Assembly (NCBI GenBank): GCA_016839165.1
Contig: CP069300.1
Coordinates: 4,216,001 to 4,280,000 of the forward strand
Reading direction: 5' to 3'
Length of the DNA stretch: 64,000 nt
From: Bradyrhizobium sp. PSBB068
GTDB taxonomy: Bacteria > Pseudomonadota > Alphaproteobacteria > Rhizobiales > Xanthobacteraceae
Shown here: positions 25,648 through 33,629 of the stretch, one piece after another
How the letters are laid out: every line of letters starts with the position of its first letter
Numbering within the stretch: position 1 is the stretch's first letter
The notes under the pieces: generated by a model
What the model saw: the letters and a program-made list of their open reading frames with translations, nothing else
Databases searched by the model: none
Told to the model about the DNA's origin: nothing
Translations under genes and position numbers: made by a program

Positions 25648-26706
25648 TCAGGTTGCGCCGGCCTTCTGCGCGTATTCCCATGACGCCTTCGACAACGGCA
25701 CGGTGCGCGCGGCTGACTCGAGGGCCTTGGCGTTGGCGGCCGTGCCGTCGCGGACGCGGCCCGCGATGCCCTGCGTGATGCCGGCGAGGCGGAACAGATT
25801 GTACGAGAAATACCAGTTGAGATCCGGCACGGCCATGCCGGTGACGTTGCAATAGATCTGCGCGGCCTCATCCTGGCTCGGGATGTTCAATGCCTTGAGG
25901 TCAGCATTGGCGAGGCCCGGCATGGTCCACTGCATCAACAGATAGGTGAAGTCGGCCATGGGATCGCCGAGCGTCGACAATTCCCAGTCCAGCACCGCCT
26001 GCACCCGCGGCTCGGTGGCGTGGAAGATCATGTTGTCGAGGCGATAGTCGCCATGCACGACCGAGACGCGCTTCTGCTCCGGCACCGTCTTCGGCAGCCA
26101 CTCAGCGAGCTTCTCGAACTCGGGAATGTGCTGCGTCTCGGACGCGCGGTACTGCTTGGTCCAGCGATCGACCTGCCGCGCAAAATAGTTGCCGGGCTTG
26201 CCGAAATCGCCGAGGCCGATCTTTTCCGGATCGAGGATGTGCAGCTTCGCCAGCGTCTCGATCTTGCTGGTGAAGATTTTCCGCCGCGCGTCCGGCTCCT
26301 GGCTCGGCAAGGTCGGATCCCAGAACACCCGCCCCTCCTCCATCGACATGATGTAGAAGGCCGAGCCGATCACCGCATCGTCGGTGCACAGCGCATAGGC
26401 TTTCGCGACCGGGAAATTCTGCTTGCCGAGCGCCGCAATCACGCGGAACTCTCGATCGACCGCATGGGCCGACGGCAACAGCTTACCAAACGGACGGCGG
26501 CGCATCACGTAGTTGCGGCCGGGGGTTTCGAGCTTGTACGTCGGGTTGGACTGGCCGCCCTTGAACTGCAGGACCTTGAGCGGGCCCTGATAGCCCTCGA
26601 CGTGTTGCTTCATCCAGGCATCGAGGCTCGCCTCGTTGACGCGATGGCGCTCCTCGACTTCCCGTGTTCCGGAAAATTCTTCGTCTTTCCTGACGCCGTC
26701 CGCCAC
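25648..26706 (-). CDS. Phosphotransferase family protein (APH/ACAD10-like)
   Basis: Starting at GTG 26706 (GGGAGC upstream) the product is 352 aa with a protein-kinase-like APH fold: an ATP-binding region (FKGGQSNPTYKLE), the catalytic-loop Brenner motif VVHGDYRLDNMIF and the metal-binding VLDWELSTLGDP. It resembles the N-terminal domain of mammalian ACAD10/11, which phosphorylate 4-hydroxyacyl-CoA. The adjacent upstream gene is an acyl-CoA dehydrogenase, the same partner that is fused in ACAD10/11. I infer a joint role in hydroxy-fatty-acid catabolism, not antibiotic resistance. Confidence 0.88.
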   Translation of the reverse strand: MADGVRKDEEFSGTREVEERHRVNEASLDAWMKQHVEGYQGPLKVLQFKGGQSNPTYKLETPGRNYVMRRRPFGKLLPSAHAVDREFRVIAALGKQNFPVAKAYALCTDDAVIGSAFYIMSMEEGRVFWDPTLPSQEPDARRKIFTSKIETLAKLHILDPEKIGLGDFGKPGNYFARQVDRWTKQYRASETQHIPEFEKLAEWLPKTVPEQKRVSVVHGDYRLDNMIFHATEPRVQAVLDWELSTLGDPMADFTYLLMQWTMPGLANADLKALNIPSQDEAAQIYCNVTGMAVPDLNWYFSYNLFRLAGITQGIAGRVRDGTAANAKALESAARTVPLSKASWEYAQKAGAT

Positions 26707-26732
26707 GATGACGCTCCCTCAACTCGGTTTTG

Positions 26733-26818
26733 TTGGGAGCGCCGTCGGACGCTCCCAATTGTCTTTTTCATTCTGAGCACGATGTACGCGGGAACGCCAT
26801 GCGTTCCGCATCATGCTC
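26733..26818. repeat. Two adjacent palindromes between the dehydrogenase and phosphotransferase genes
   Basis: The first hairpin (26733-26758) pairs TTGGGAGCG with CGCTCCCAA; the second (26775-26818) pairs GAGCACGATG with CATCATGCTC around an inner GGAACG/CGTTCC stem. The second overlaps the stop codon of the acyl-CoA dehydrogenase. The GAGCATGAT-type arm resembles a repeat also found at 47378-47426. It could separate the two genes transcriptionally or regulate their ratio. Confidence 0.55.
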
Positions 26819-28049
26819 AATGCGACGTGTTTGCATACTTCCGAACTTCAAGCCTTGCAATGGCGCGGTTGTGCACCTCGTCCGGACCGTCGGCGAGACG
26901 GAGCGTTCGGATGTGGGCATAGGCCTTCGCGAGCCCGGCGTCGTCGGAGACACCGCCGCCGCCAAACGCCTGGATCGCTTGGTCGATGATCTTCAGCGCC
27001 ATATTGGGCGCTGCGACCTTGATCATCGCGATCTCGGCCTGCGCGGTCTTGTTGCCGACCTTGTCCATCATGTCGGCGGCCTTGAGGCACAGCAGGCGAT
27101 TCATCTCGATGTCGGTGCGGGCCTCGCCGATGCGCTGCTCCCAGACCGAATGCTCGATGATCTTCTTGCCGAACGCGGTGCGCGAGGCGAGCCGCTTCAC
27201 CATCTTCTCCAGCGCTTCCTCGGCCTGGCCGATGGTGCGCATGCAGTGATGGATACGGCCCGGGCCGAGACGGCCCTGCGCGATCTCGAAGCCGCGGCCC
27301 TCGCCGAGCAGGATGTTCTCCTTCGGCACGCGGACGTTCTCGAGCAGCACCTGGGCATGGCCGTGCGGCGCATCGTCGAAGCCGAACACCGGCAGCATCT
27401 TCTCGACCTTGATGCCGGGGGTGTCGAGCGGCACCAGGATCTGCGACTGCTGCTGGTGCTTGGCGGCGTTGAAATCGGTCTTGCCCATCAGGATCGCGAC
27501 CTTGCAGCGCGGATCGCCGACACCGGACGACCACCATTTGCGGCCGTTGATGACGTAGTGATCGCCATCCTTCTCGATGCGGGTTTCGATGTTGGTGGCG
27601 TCAGACGAAGCCACCGCGGGCTCGGTCATCAGGAAGGCGGAGCGGATCTCGCCGTCCATCAGCGGGCGCAGCCATTTGCGCTTCTGCTCCTTGGTGCCGT
27701 AGCGGATAAACACTTCCATGTTGCCGGTATCGGGCGCGGAACAGTTGAACACTTCCGACGCCCAGGAGATGTGGCCCATCTCCTCCGACAGCAGCGCGTA
27801 TTCCAGGTTGGTCAGTCCCGCGCCGTGGAACTCGTCGTCCTCATGCGAGGACGGCGGCATGAACATGTTCCAGAGGCCTTCGGCCTTCGCCTTCTTCTTC
27901 AGATCCTCGAGGATCGGGATCACCTTCCAGCGCGGACCTTCCGCGTCCTGCTTCTCGTAGATCGGCACCGCCGGGCGGACATGCGCTTTCATGAAGGCCT
28001 GAACGCGCTCAAGCCACTCCTTCTGCCTGGCCGACATCGTGAAATCCAT
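26817..28049 (-). CDS. Acyl-CoA dehydrogenase
   Basis: Starting at the ATG at 28049, preceded by GAGGAG, the product is 410 aa; the longer frame adds residues from the intergenic region. It has the three-domain FAD acyl-CoA dehydrogenase layout: an N-terminal helical domain, the middle beta domain with [15 protein letters not shown] and [15 protein letters not shown], and a C-terminal helical domain with the [19 protein letters not shown] segment. It is most like ACAD10/11-type dehydrogenases, consistent with the neighbouring phosphotransferase. It oxidises acyl-CoA to enoyl-CoA and passes electrons to ETF. A TetR gene is divergent and probably controls it. Confidence 0.93.
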   Translation of the reverse strand: MDFTMSARQKEWLERVQAFMKAHVRPAVPIYEKQDAEGPRWKVIPILEDLKKKAKAEGLWNMFMPPSSHEDDEFHGAGLTNLEYALLSEEMGHISWASEVFNCSAPDTGNMEVFIRYGTKEQKRKWLRPLMDGEIRSAFLMTEPAVASSDATNIETRIEKDGDHYVINGRKWWSSGVGDPRCKVAILMGKTDFNAAKHQQQSQILVPLDTPGIKVEKMLPVFGFDDAPHGHAQVLLENVRVPKENILLGEGRGFEIAQGRLGPGRIHHCMRTIGQAEEALEKMVKRLASRTAFGKKIIEHSVWEQRIGEARTDIEMNRLLCLKAADMMDKVGNKTAQAEIAMIKVAAPNMALKIIDQAIQAFGGGGVSDDAGLAKAYAHIRTLRLADGPDEVHNRAIARLEVRKYANTSH

Positions 28050-28168
28050 GGGACGCTCCTCGTTTCCTAGACTTTGGGCCGCACTGTCCACCCGGCGCCC
28101 GGACGCCGCAAGGGCGTTCGCGGGACCGGCGCGGTGGTGTGCCAGAATGCCGCCCGCGTTGTTGCGGA

Positions 28169-28215
28169 TTGACATTGCCGGCTGTTCAAACGATAGTTTC
28201 ATACAAATGTTTGAA
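28169..28215 (+). promoter_or_regulatory. tetR promoter with overlapping palindromic operator
   Basis: A consensus TTGACA (28169-28174) is followed after 17 bases by GATAGT (28192-28197). An inverted repeat, TTCAAAC and GTTTGAA with 17 bases between (28185-28215), covers the -10 and start region. This is a plausible TetR operator for autoregulation and for control of the divergent acyl-CoA dehydrogenase. Confidence 0.5.
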
Positions 28216-28280
28216 AATCAACTCCCCGTCGTCTTCGTCATTCCCCGGCACACCGCGGAATAACGGAAAGGCTCTCAGCC

Positions 28281-28970
28281 ATGGCCAGCGACCAGACCCG
28301 ATCCGCCATTCTCGCCGCCGCCGAGCGGCTCTATGCCGACCGCGGCTTCGGCGACGTCACGCTGCGCGACATCGTCGCGGAGGCGAACGTCAACCTCGCG
28401 GCGGTGAACTATCATTTCGGCTCCAAGGACGAATTGATCGCGGAGCTGTTCGTCACCCGCAGCATCCAGACCAACCGCGAACGCCTCAACGAACTGAAGG
28501 CCGCCGAGGAAGCCGGCGGCGGCCGCGCCGCGATCGAGGACATCATGCGCGCCCTCGTCGGCCCCACTCTGCGCGGCTGCCTCGGGCCCGATCGCGAGGG
28601 CTCGACCGCGGCGCGCTTCATGATCCGCGCCTCGATCGAATCCGTGCCGCCGATCCGCCGCATCAAGAACCGCGAGGTCGATCATCTGCGCAAGTTTGCC
28701 GCCGCGATGCGCCGCGCGATGCCCGGCCGCGACGACACCGAGCTGTATTGGGGCCTGCACTTCGCGCTGGCGATGGCGCACCACACCATCCGCGAGAAGG
28801 AACGCCTGCTGCGGCTGTCGGAAGGCAAATGCGACCTCGACGACGTCCGTGCCATCATCGATCGCGTGGTCACGGTCTCGGTGATGGCACTGACCATGGG
28901 CGACACGCCGAGCAAGCCGGCCGCGCGGCCGGTCCTGGTGCACGGCCGGCTCACGCGGCAGGATCTGTGA
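28281..28970 (+). CDS. TetR/AcrR-family transcriptional regulator
   Basis: The 229-aa protein has an N-terminal TetR helix-turn-helix: RSAILAAAERLYADRGFGDVTL, RDIVAEANVNLAAVNYHFGSK, DELIAELF. The C-terminal ligand-binding domain is family-typical but not diagnostic. It is divergent from the acyl-CoA dehydrogenase gene, a common arrangement for acyl-CoA-responsive repressors such as FadR/PsrA-type TetR proteins. The ligand is inferred, not shown. Confidence 0.93.
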   Translation: MASDQTRSAILAAAERLYADRGFGDVTLRDIVAEANVNLAAVNYHFGSKDELIAELFVTRSIQTNRERLNELKAAEEAGGGRAAIEDIMRALVGPTLRGCLGPDREGSTAARFMIRASIESVPPIRRIKNREVDHLRKFAAAMRRAMPGRDDTELYWGLHFALAMAHHTIREKERLLRLSEGKCDLDDVRAIIDRVVTVSVMALTMGDTPSKPAARPVLVHGRLTRQDL

Positions 28971-28992
28971 GCGGCGGCGCAACGGCGCGGTC

Positions 28993-29808
28993 TCAATCAA
29001 TGAAGTAGAACGGATTGGGCACCTTGAAGGTCATCTCGGCATGTCCGCCGACCAGATCGCTGTTCTGGTCGCCGACATTGGCAATGATGACAAATCCCAG
29101 CTTGTCCTCGATCTCGGTGCGCGCCGCGGTCTTGTGGATGCTGACCGAGCCGGTCGAAGCCGGATCACGCATGTAGAGATGATCGCGCGCGATGCCGTCG
29201 AAGCCCGCGAGTTGAAGATTGCGCAGCGTCCAGACGCTCGCCATCTCGTCGTTGTGCGCCTGCTCGCGCCGCCCGGTGACGAAGAACACATCGACCTTGG
29301 TGCATGAGGCAGCCTGCTCGATGCAGCGGGCGAGCTTGTAGAGCGCAAGTGTCGGGCCGATCGCGGCGGCCCGCGCGCTCTGCTGCCAGTCGAGGTCGCC
29401 GCAGGGATCGCCGACCTGGACAAAATCGCAGTGACCGCCGGGGACGCTCGGGATGTAGGCGTAGTCGTCCTGGTAGATGCGCGGCCAGTTGAGCAGCGAG
29501 GTCTCGTCGATATCCAACACGATGGCCGGACGCTGGACCTCGCCGGCCCGCGCCGCCACCCATTTCCGCGCCTTGCCGAGCACCTCGGCGATATCGTTCT
29601 CATAGGCGGTGCAACGATAGGCCAAGAGCCGCCGCTTGAAGAGATCGATATTGTCGGGCTCACGCAGGTCGAGCGGCGGCGCGGTGCCGGCCTTGTCGCA
29701 GCCGAGCCTTGGATCGACCGGCGCGCCGGTCTGGGCTGAAGCCGGGTTGCCGGCAAGAGCAATCATCGCAATGAGAGCATAGAGACAACGCAGAGCAATT
29801 TGCAGCAT
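28993..29808 (-). CDS. HAD-family acid phosphatase (class III B type), exported
   Basis: Starting at the ATG at 29808 (GGGAGATG upstream) the product is 271 aa with a signal peptide (MLQIALRCLYALIAMIALAGN..SAQ). The HAD nucleophile motif is IVLDIDETSLLNWP, the second motif is VDVFFVTGRREQ and the third is in KLGFVIIANVGDQNSDLVGG. Class B acid phosphatases of this type hydrolyse phosphomonoesters in the periplasm. The longer frame to 29946 has no support. Confidence 0.88.
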   Translation of the reverse strand: MLQIALRCLYALIAMIALAGNPASAQTGAPVDPRLGCDKAGTAPPLDLREPDNIDLFKRRLLAYRCTAYENDIAEVLGKARKWVAARAGEVQRPAIVLDIDETSLLNWPRIYQDDYAYIPSVPGGHCDFVQVGDPCGDLDWQQSARAAAIGPTLALYKLARCIEQAASCTKVDVFFVTGRREQAHNDEMASVWTLRNLQLAGFDGIARDHLYMRDPASTGSVSIHKTAARTEIEDKLGFVIIANVGDQNSDLVGGHAEMTFKVPNPFYFID

Positions 29809-29897
29809 CGGATCATCTCCCGGTGAAAACCGGGAGAATACGATCACAAGTTGTACGGATTTACGACAGACGCGGGGCGCGGCCGCCCTCGCCCGCC

Positions 29898-30293
29898 TCA
29901 CACCATCGCGATGCAGTCGATCTCGATATCGAACGGCCCGGTCCATTCCGGAATGCAGACGAAGATCCGCGCCGGCAGATCATCCGCGAAATATTTGCGG
30001 TAAATTGCGTTGAAGGTGGCGAAGTGCTTCGCCGAGGTGCAGAAGATATTGCACTTCATCACATTGTCGAACGAGGCGCCGGCGGCCTCCAGGCACTCCC
30101 GGAGCTGCTCCATGACGAGCTCGCTCTGCCGCTCGATCGAGGCCCCGGCGGCGATCTCGCCGGTCGCGGGATCGAACGGCGGCAGGCCGGAGACGAAGAT
30201 CATGTTGCCGGCGCGGGTTACCGCCGACGCCGGCGCCTTCCAGCGCTCCAGCCAGCTTGAGATCGGTTCGACGCGGATCACTTCCCGTTTCAT
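29898..30293 (-). CDS. RidA/YjgF family protein
   Basis: From the ATG at 30293 the product is 131 aa. It shows the RidA layout: an N-terminal start MKREVIRVEP, GNMIFVSGLPPFDPATGEIAAG, a central helix QLRECLEAAGASFDNVMKCNIF and the C-terminal PEWTGPFDIEIDCIAMV. The Arg in the RIFVCIPEW stretch corresponds to the enamine/imine-deaminase Arg of RidA. Paralogs act on various reactive intermediates. A start 12 residues upstream (30329) is possible. Confidence 0.88.
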   Translation of the reverse strand: MKREVIRVEPISSWLERWKAPASAVTRAGNMIFVSGLPPFDPATGEIAAGASIERQSELVMEQLRECLEAAGASFDNVMKCNIFCTSAKHFATFNAIYRKYFADDLPARIFVCIPEWTGPFDIEIDCIAMV

Positions 30294-30401
30294 GATTGGC
30301 ACCTTCGATAGGGGGATCGATGGCGCCAATCTAGCAGGCGGGCGTCAATGATGCTTCGATACAGGTCGAAGTGTTGCAGTAAATGCGGAACCCGGCTCAG
30401 A

Positions 30402-30504
30402 CCGTCATCCTGAGAGGCCGCAAAGCGGCAGTCTCGAAGGGTCGACGGCCCGGCCGTTGGCCGTCGACCCTTCGAGACGCGCTTCGCGCTCCTCAGCGTG
30501 ACGG
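30402..30504. repeat. Long imperfect inverted repeat (about 100 bp)
   Basis: The left half, CCGTCATCCTGAGAGGCCGC.., and the right half, ..CGCGCTCCTCAGCGTGACGG, are inverted copies with GAAGGGTCGACGGCC / GGCCGTCGACCCTTC near the centre. This is the well-known CGTCATCCTGAGG-type interspersed repeat of rhizobial and other proteobacterial genomes. It ends about 40 bases after the end of the next gene. Confidence 0.75.
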
Positions 30505-30546
30505 AAAAGAGAGCAGCGGGAAGGCTCTTCGCGTGGCTTCGAGCCC

Positions 30547-31773
30547 CTACAGAATCCCCTGCGCCTTCAGCCCTTCGACCTTGGCGTCGTCATAGCCGAT
30601 GGTCGCCAGCACGTCCTTGGTGTCGGCGCCGAGCAGCGGCGGGGCGCGGTAGTCGGTGATCGGGGTGCCCGAGAAGGTCAGCGCGTTGCGGATCAGCGAC
30701 AGGTTCGGCTCGAAGGGGTGATCGACCTTCACCCGCATGCCGCGCGACTGCACGTGCGGGTCGCTGAACACCTGCTCGAAATTGTTGATCGGGCCTGACG
30801 GCACGCCGGCCTCCTCGAGCTTTTCGAGCCAGTACGCGACGGGGTGCTTCAGGAACAGGCCGGCGAAGATCGCCATGATCTCCTTGCCGTGCACGACGCG
30901 GTCGTTGTTCTTGACGAAGCGCTTGTCATTGGCGAGCTCGGGTTCGCCGAGCACGGCGCAGGTGCGCTGGAACTGGCCGTCATTGCCGACCACCAGCATC
31001 AATTCGCCGTCGGTGCAGCGGAACACGCCGGCCGGCATGCCGCCATTGCCCCAGGTCCCGCGGCGCGGCGGGGTCTTGCCGTTGACGAGGTAGATCTGCA
31101 GCCAATGCGACAGCGAGGCGATCACGGTATCGAACAGGCAGACGTCGATATGCTGCCCTTCCCCGTTATTGGCGTCGCGGTGGTAGAGCGCCGCGAGGAT
31201 CCCGATCGAGGTGTTCATTCCGGTCATGTAGTCGACGATCGAGGGGCCGACCTTCATCGGGCCCTCGCCTGGCTCGCCGTCGATATGGCCGGTGACGCTC
31301 ATCAATCCGCCCATCGCCTGCAGGATCGCGTCGTAGCCGGCGCGCGGCGCGTAGGGTCCGGTCTGGCCGAAGCCGGTCACCGAGCAATAGATGATGCCGG
31401 GGTTGAGCTGCTTGATGGTCTCGTAGTCGAGGCCGTAGCGCTTGAGGTCGCCGACCTTGTAGTTCTCCATCATCACGTCGGCCGATTTGGCGAGCTCGCG
31501 GATGATCGCCTGCCCTTCGGGCTTGGCGATATTGACGGTGACCGACTTCTTGTTGCGGTTGGCGCAGAGGTAGAACGAATTGTTGTTGTTCTGCTTGCCT
31601 TCGGGGTCGGCGAGGTAGGGCGGGCCAAAGGCGCGGGCATCGTCGCCACCGCCGGGCCGCTCGATCTTGATAACCTCGGCGCCGAGATCCGCCAGCATCT
31701 GGGCCGACAGCGGGCCCGCGAGCACCCGCGTCAGGTCGAGAATCTTGATGCCCGAGAGTGGCAGAGCCGACAT
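30547..31773 (-). CDS. CaiB/BaiF-type (family III) CoA-transferase
   Basis: From the ATG at 31773, preceded by GGAGGA, the product is 408 aa. Family III features include the N-terminal GIKILDLTRVLAGPLSAQML, DLGAEVIKIERPGGGDDAR, the catalytic Asp region in GYDAILQAMGGLMSVTGH and the GGMPAGVFRCTDG segment. Such enzymes move CoA between acyl groups without a ping-pong thioester. Partner acids are unknown (formyl-CoA, succinyl-CoA and carnitine types share this layout). Confidence 0.93.
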   Translation of the reverse strand: MSALPLSGIKILDLTRVLAGPLSAQMLADLGAEVIKIERPGGGDDARAFGPPYLADPEGKQNNNNSFYLCANRNKKSVTVNIAKPEGQAIIRELAKSADVMMENYKVGDLKRYGLDYETIKQLNPGIIYCSVTGFGQTGPYAPRAGYDAILQAMGGLMSVTGHIDGEPGEGPMKVGPSIVDYMTGMNTSIGILAALYHRDANNGEGQHIDVCLFDTVIASLSHWLQIYLVNGKTPPRRGTWGNGGMPAGVFRCTDGELMLVVGNDGQFQRTCAVLGEPELANDKRFVKNNDRVVHGKEIMAIFAGLFLKHPVAYWLEKLEEAGVPSGPINNFEQVFSDPHVQSRGMRVKVDHPFEPNLSLIRNALTFSGTPITDYRAPPLLGADTKDVLATIGYDDAKVEGLKAQGIL

Positions 31774-32060
31774 GAAGCATTCCTCCGATATCTTGCTAAA
31801 TCTTGATTGTCCGGCGCCGGACCGCGTCCTAACGGTGACCCTGGCGCGCCAGAGCTTGCCGATACACCATTTTGATGCCGCGAGCACTGCATTGTCGGCA
31901 TGAAGCCATCCCCGGACGGCCTACGTGCGTCGCGCTGGCCGAACCGTGGGGGAACCGGCGGCGAGAACCGCGCCGATTGCCGCCACGCGAAATTGTGAAT
32001 AGGCCCGACACCGATTTGCCGTAGCGCCTGCGGTATTTTGCCTCCGATGAGGAGAAGACC

Positions 32061-32309
32061 ATGCGGACGATCACGACGGTCGGGGTGGTGCTGACGCTGC
32101 TTGCGGCCGCAAGGCCGCCAGCGGATGCGCGCGGCGGCCATGGCCATGGCGGCGGACACGGTCACGGCATGCATGCCGGCGGCGCCATGCGCGGCGGCGG
32201 GTTTGCCGCCGACAAGCGCCACAGCGACGATGCCTATACCAAGGCGGCCTCAGACGAAGCTGACCGCCTGCTGAACAGCAAGCTGAAGAGTATCTGCCGC
32301 GGCTGTTAG
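32061..32309 (+). CDS. Small exported His/Gly-rich protein
   Basis: An 82-aa frame begins with ATG after GAGGAGA. The first 24 residues (MRTITTVGVVLTLLAAARPPADA) look like a signal peptide. The following stretch is very rich in Gly and His (GGHGHGGGHGHGMHAGGAMRG), and the C-terminus ends ICRGC with two Cys. The composition suggests metal binding in the periplasm, but no family is recognised. It is divergent from the CoA-transferase and convergent with the SiaC-like gene, so it may not belong to either unit. Confidence 0.65.
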   Translation: MRTITTVGVVLTLLAAARPPADARGGHGHGGGHGHGMHAGGAMRGGGFAADKRHSDDAYTKAASDEADRLLNSKLKSICRGC

Positions 32310-32473
32310 GCTTTGGCCGCCATCAGTGGACGCGACGGCCTCTGCCCCGCACCGCCCGCAAAGGCGGTGCAGCGGACAGCAGCACGATGATGCCCAGCTG
32401 AGAGATGCGGCAGGAGGTATTACCGAAGACGGTCGGCGAGAGCGCCGCAATTTTCGTGTCGCTCGACCGTACG

Positions 32474-32887
32474 CTAGCGCCTCTGAGGCTTCTTGACGTC
32501 AACGACCTTGAACGAGAAGCTCGATGTCTCCGGTAACTCCTTCTGGAGGCCGGTCCCGAGACCCCGCATGCTGTCATCGCCCGGCCTGACGTGCCACTCG
32601 ATCTCGATCGACCGGCGGTCGCTCTTCTCGGCGGCGATGTCGTTGAGGTCCTTCATCAGGTTGAACAGAGGTGTGACGGCCGAGGTGATCACCTGATCGA
32701 GCTCGACGATGATCTTCCAGTCGAACGCCTCATCCTGCCGCGCGCGCTTGGCAAGATATTCGGCGGCGCGCCTGAACGACTCGCCCTTCAGGTCGTGCAG
32801 GCCGGACGTCCCCCAGATCCGGCCCGTCCTGCCGTCGGCAAACGTCAAATCAACGCCCGGAATCTGGATCTTCCTGTCTTGCTTCAT
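32474..32887 (-). CDS. SiaC-like small regulatory phosphoprotein (partner-switch acceptor)
   Basis: The 137-aa protein has no signal or membrane segment. A central segment IIVELDQVITSAVTPLFNLM followed by IEIEWHVRPGDDSMRGLG resembles the SiaC/DUF1987 family, in which a Thr/Ser in the equivalent LNTSS-type loop is phosphorylated by the SiaB kinase and dephosphorylated by the SiaA phosphatase. The start overlaps the upstream kinase gene by 4 bases (ATGA). Context supports the assignment more than sequence alone; a STAS-like anti-anti-sigma role is an alternative of the same general logic. Confidence 0.62.
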   Translation of the reverse strand: MKQDRKIQIPGVDLTFADGRTGRIWGTSGLHDLKGESFRRAAEYLAKRARQDEAFDWKIIVELDQVITSAVTPLFNLMKDLNDIAAEKSDRRSIEIEWHVRPGDDSMRGLGTGLQKELPETSSFSFKVVDVKKPQRR

Positions 32888-33477
32888 GCCGACGCAGCCT
32901 GCACCGTCGAGCGCAACGCGAACGAGGAATGCTCCCTCGCCGCGTTCAATTTGAACCAGAGCGGCTTGCTCGATAGGGCGGCAATGGTGAGCATGCCCAC
33001 GCCTGCGCCGCGCAGCTTGCTGGGCTCGGACGACGCACGCCTCATCAGCTCGATATTGCGTCGCTCGAGCAGCGGTTCGCGGTGGTCGGGCGGCGTGGCG
33101 TATGATCTGATCTCACGAATGATACCGAACAGCCGGTCGACCTCGCTGTTCAGGCCGTAGCCGAACAGCCAGATCTGCACATTCTCGCCGCGCCGGTTCA
33201 CGACCAGCAATTCCTGCTCGGTGCGCGCGCCGGTGCCGTGAAGCAGGGTATTGCCTGCGAGCTCCATCACGATGTTCTTCACCGCGTAGACGGTGCGATC
33301 CTCGACATGCGTGGCGCGCAATGCCTGCTCCAGCATGTCGAGCACCATCTCGAGGCGCTCGCCGTCGATCAAATCCGCCCGGACTGCAGCGATCAGCACG
33401 TCCTCGTCCGGATCGAGATCGGAGGCGATGCCGTAGGTCCGCACCATCTCCTGTATTCGCCTGTGATAGATCGTCAT
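32884..33477 (-). CDS. SiaB-like kinase (HATPase fold, DUF6272-type)
   Basis: From the ATG at 33477, with GGAAGG upstream, the product is 197 aa; a longer frame from 33642 would overlap the phosphatase gene by 13 bases. The N box appears as NIVMELAGNTLLHGTG and the glycine-rich lid as LRGAGVGMLTIAALS, as in the GHKL ATPase fold of SiaB and anti-sigma-factor kinases such as RsbW/SpoIIAB. No sensor domain is present. It lies between the phosphatase and the SiaC-like gene and overlaps the latter, so the three are co-expressed. Predicted role: phosphorylate the SiaC-like protein. Confidence 0.72.
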   Translation of the reverse strand: MTIYHRRIQEMVRTYGIASDLDPDEDVLIAAVRADLIDGERLEMVLDMLEQALRATHVEDRTVYAVKNIVMELAGNTLLHGTGARTEQELLVVNRRGENVQIWLFGYGLNSEVDRLFGIIREIRSYATPPDHREPLLERRNIELMRRASSEPSKLRGAGVGMLTIAALSSKPLWFKLNAAREHSSFALRSTVQAASA

Positions 33478-33629
33478 CGGGCCTTCCGCGGATTTTCCAG
33501 CGATGAAATCGACGAACTTCGCGGGCCTTGCGATGCACCGCCGGCTCCCAGGCCGGCCAAAGGGCACCACTGGCTGCGCGCCGGTCAGGCCGGGGGCAGC
33601 TTGGCTGACTTTACTACAGCTTAGGTGAT

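Noticed and set aside
25648..26706. The phosphotransferase as an aminoglycoside-resistance gene
   Set aside because: It pairs with an acyl-CoA dehydrogenase and resembles ACAD10/11-type kinases; there is no resistance context.
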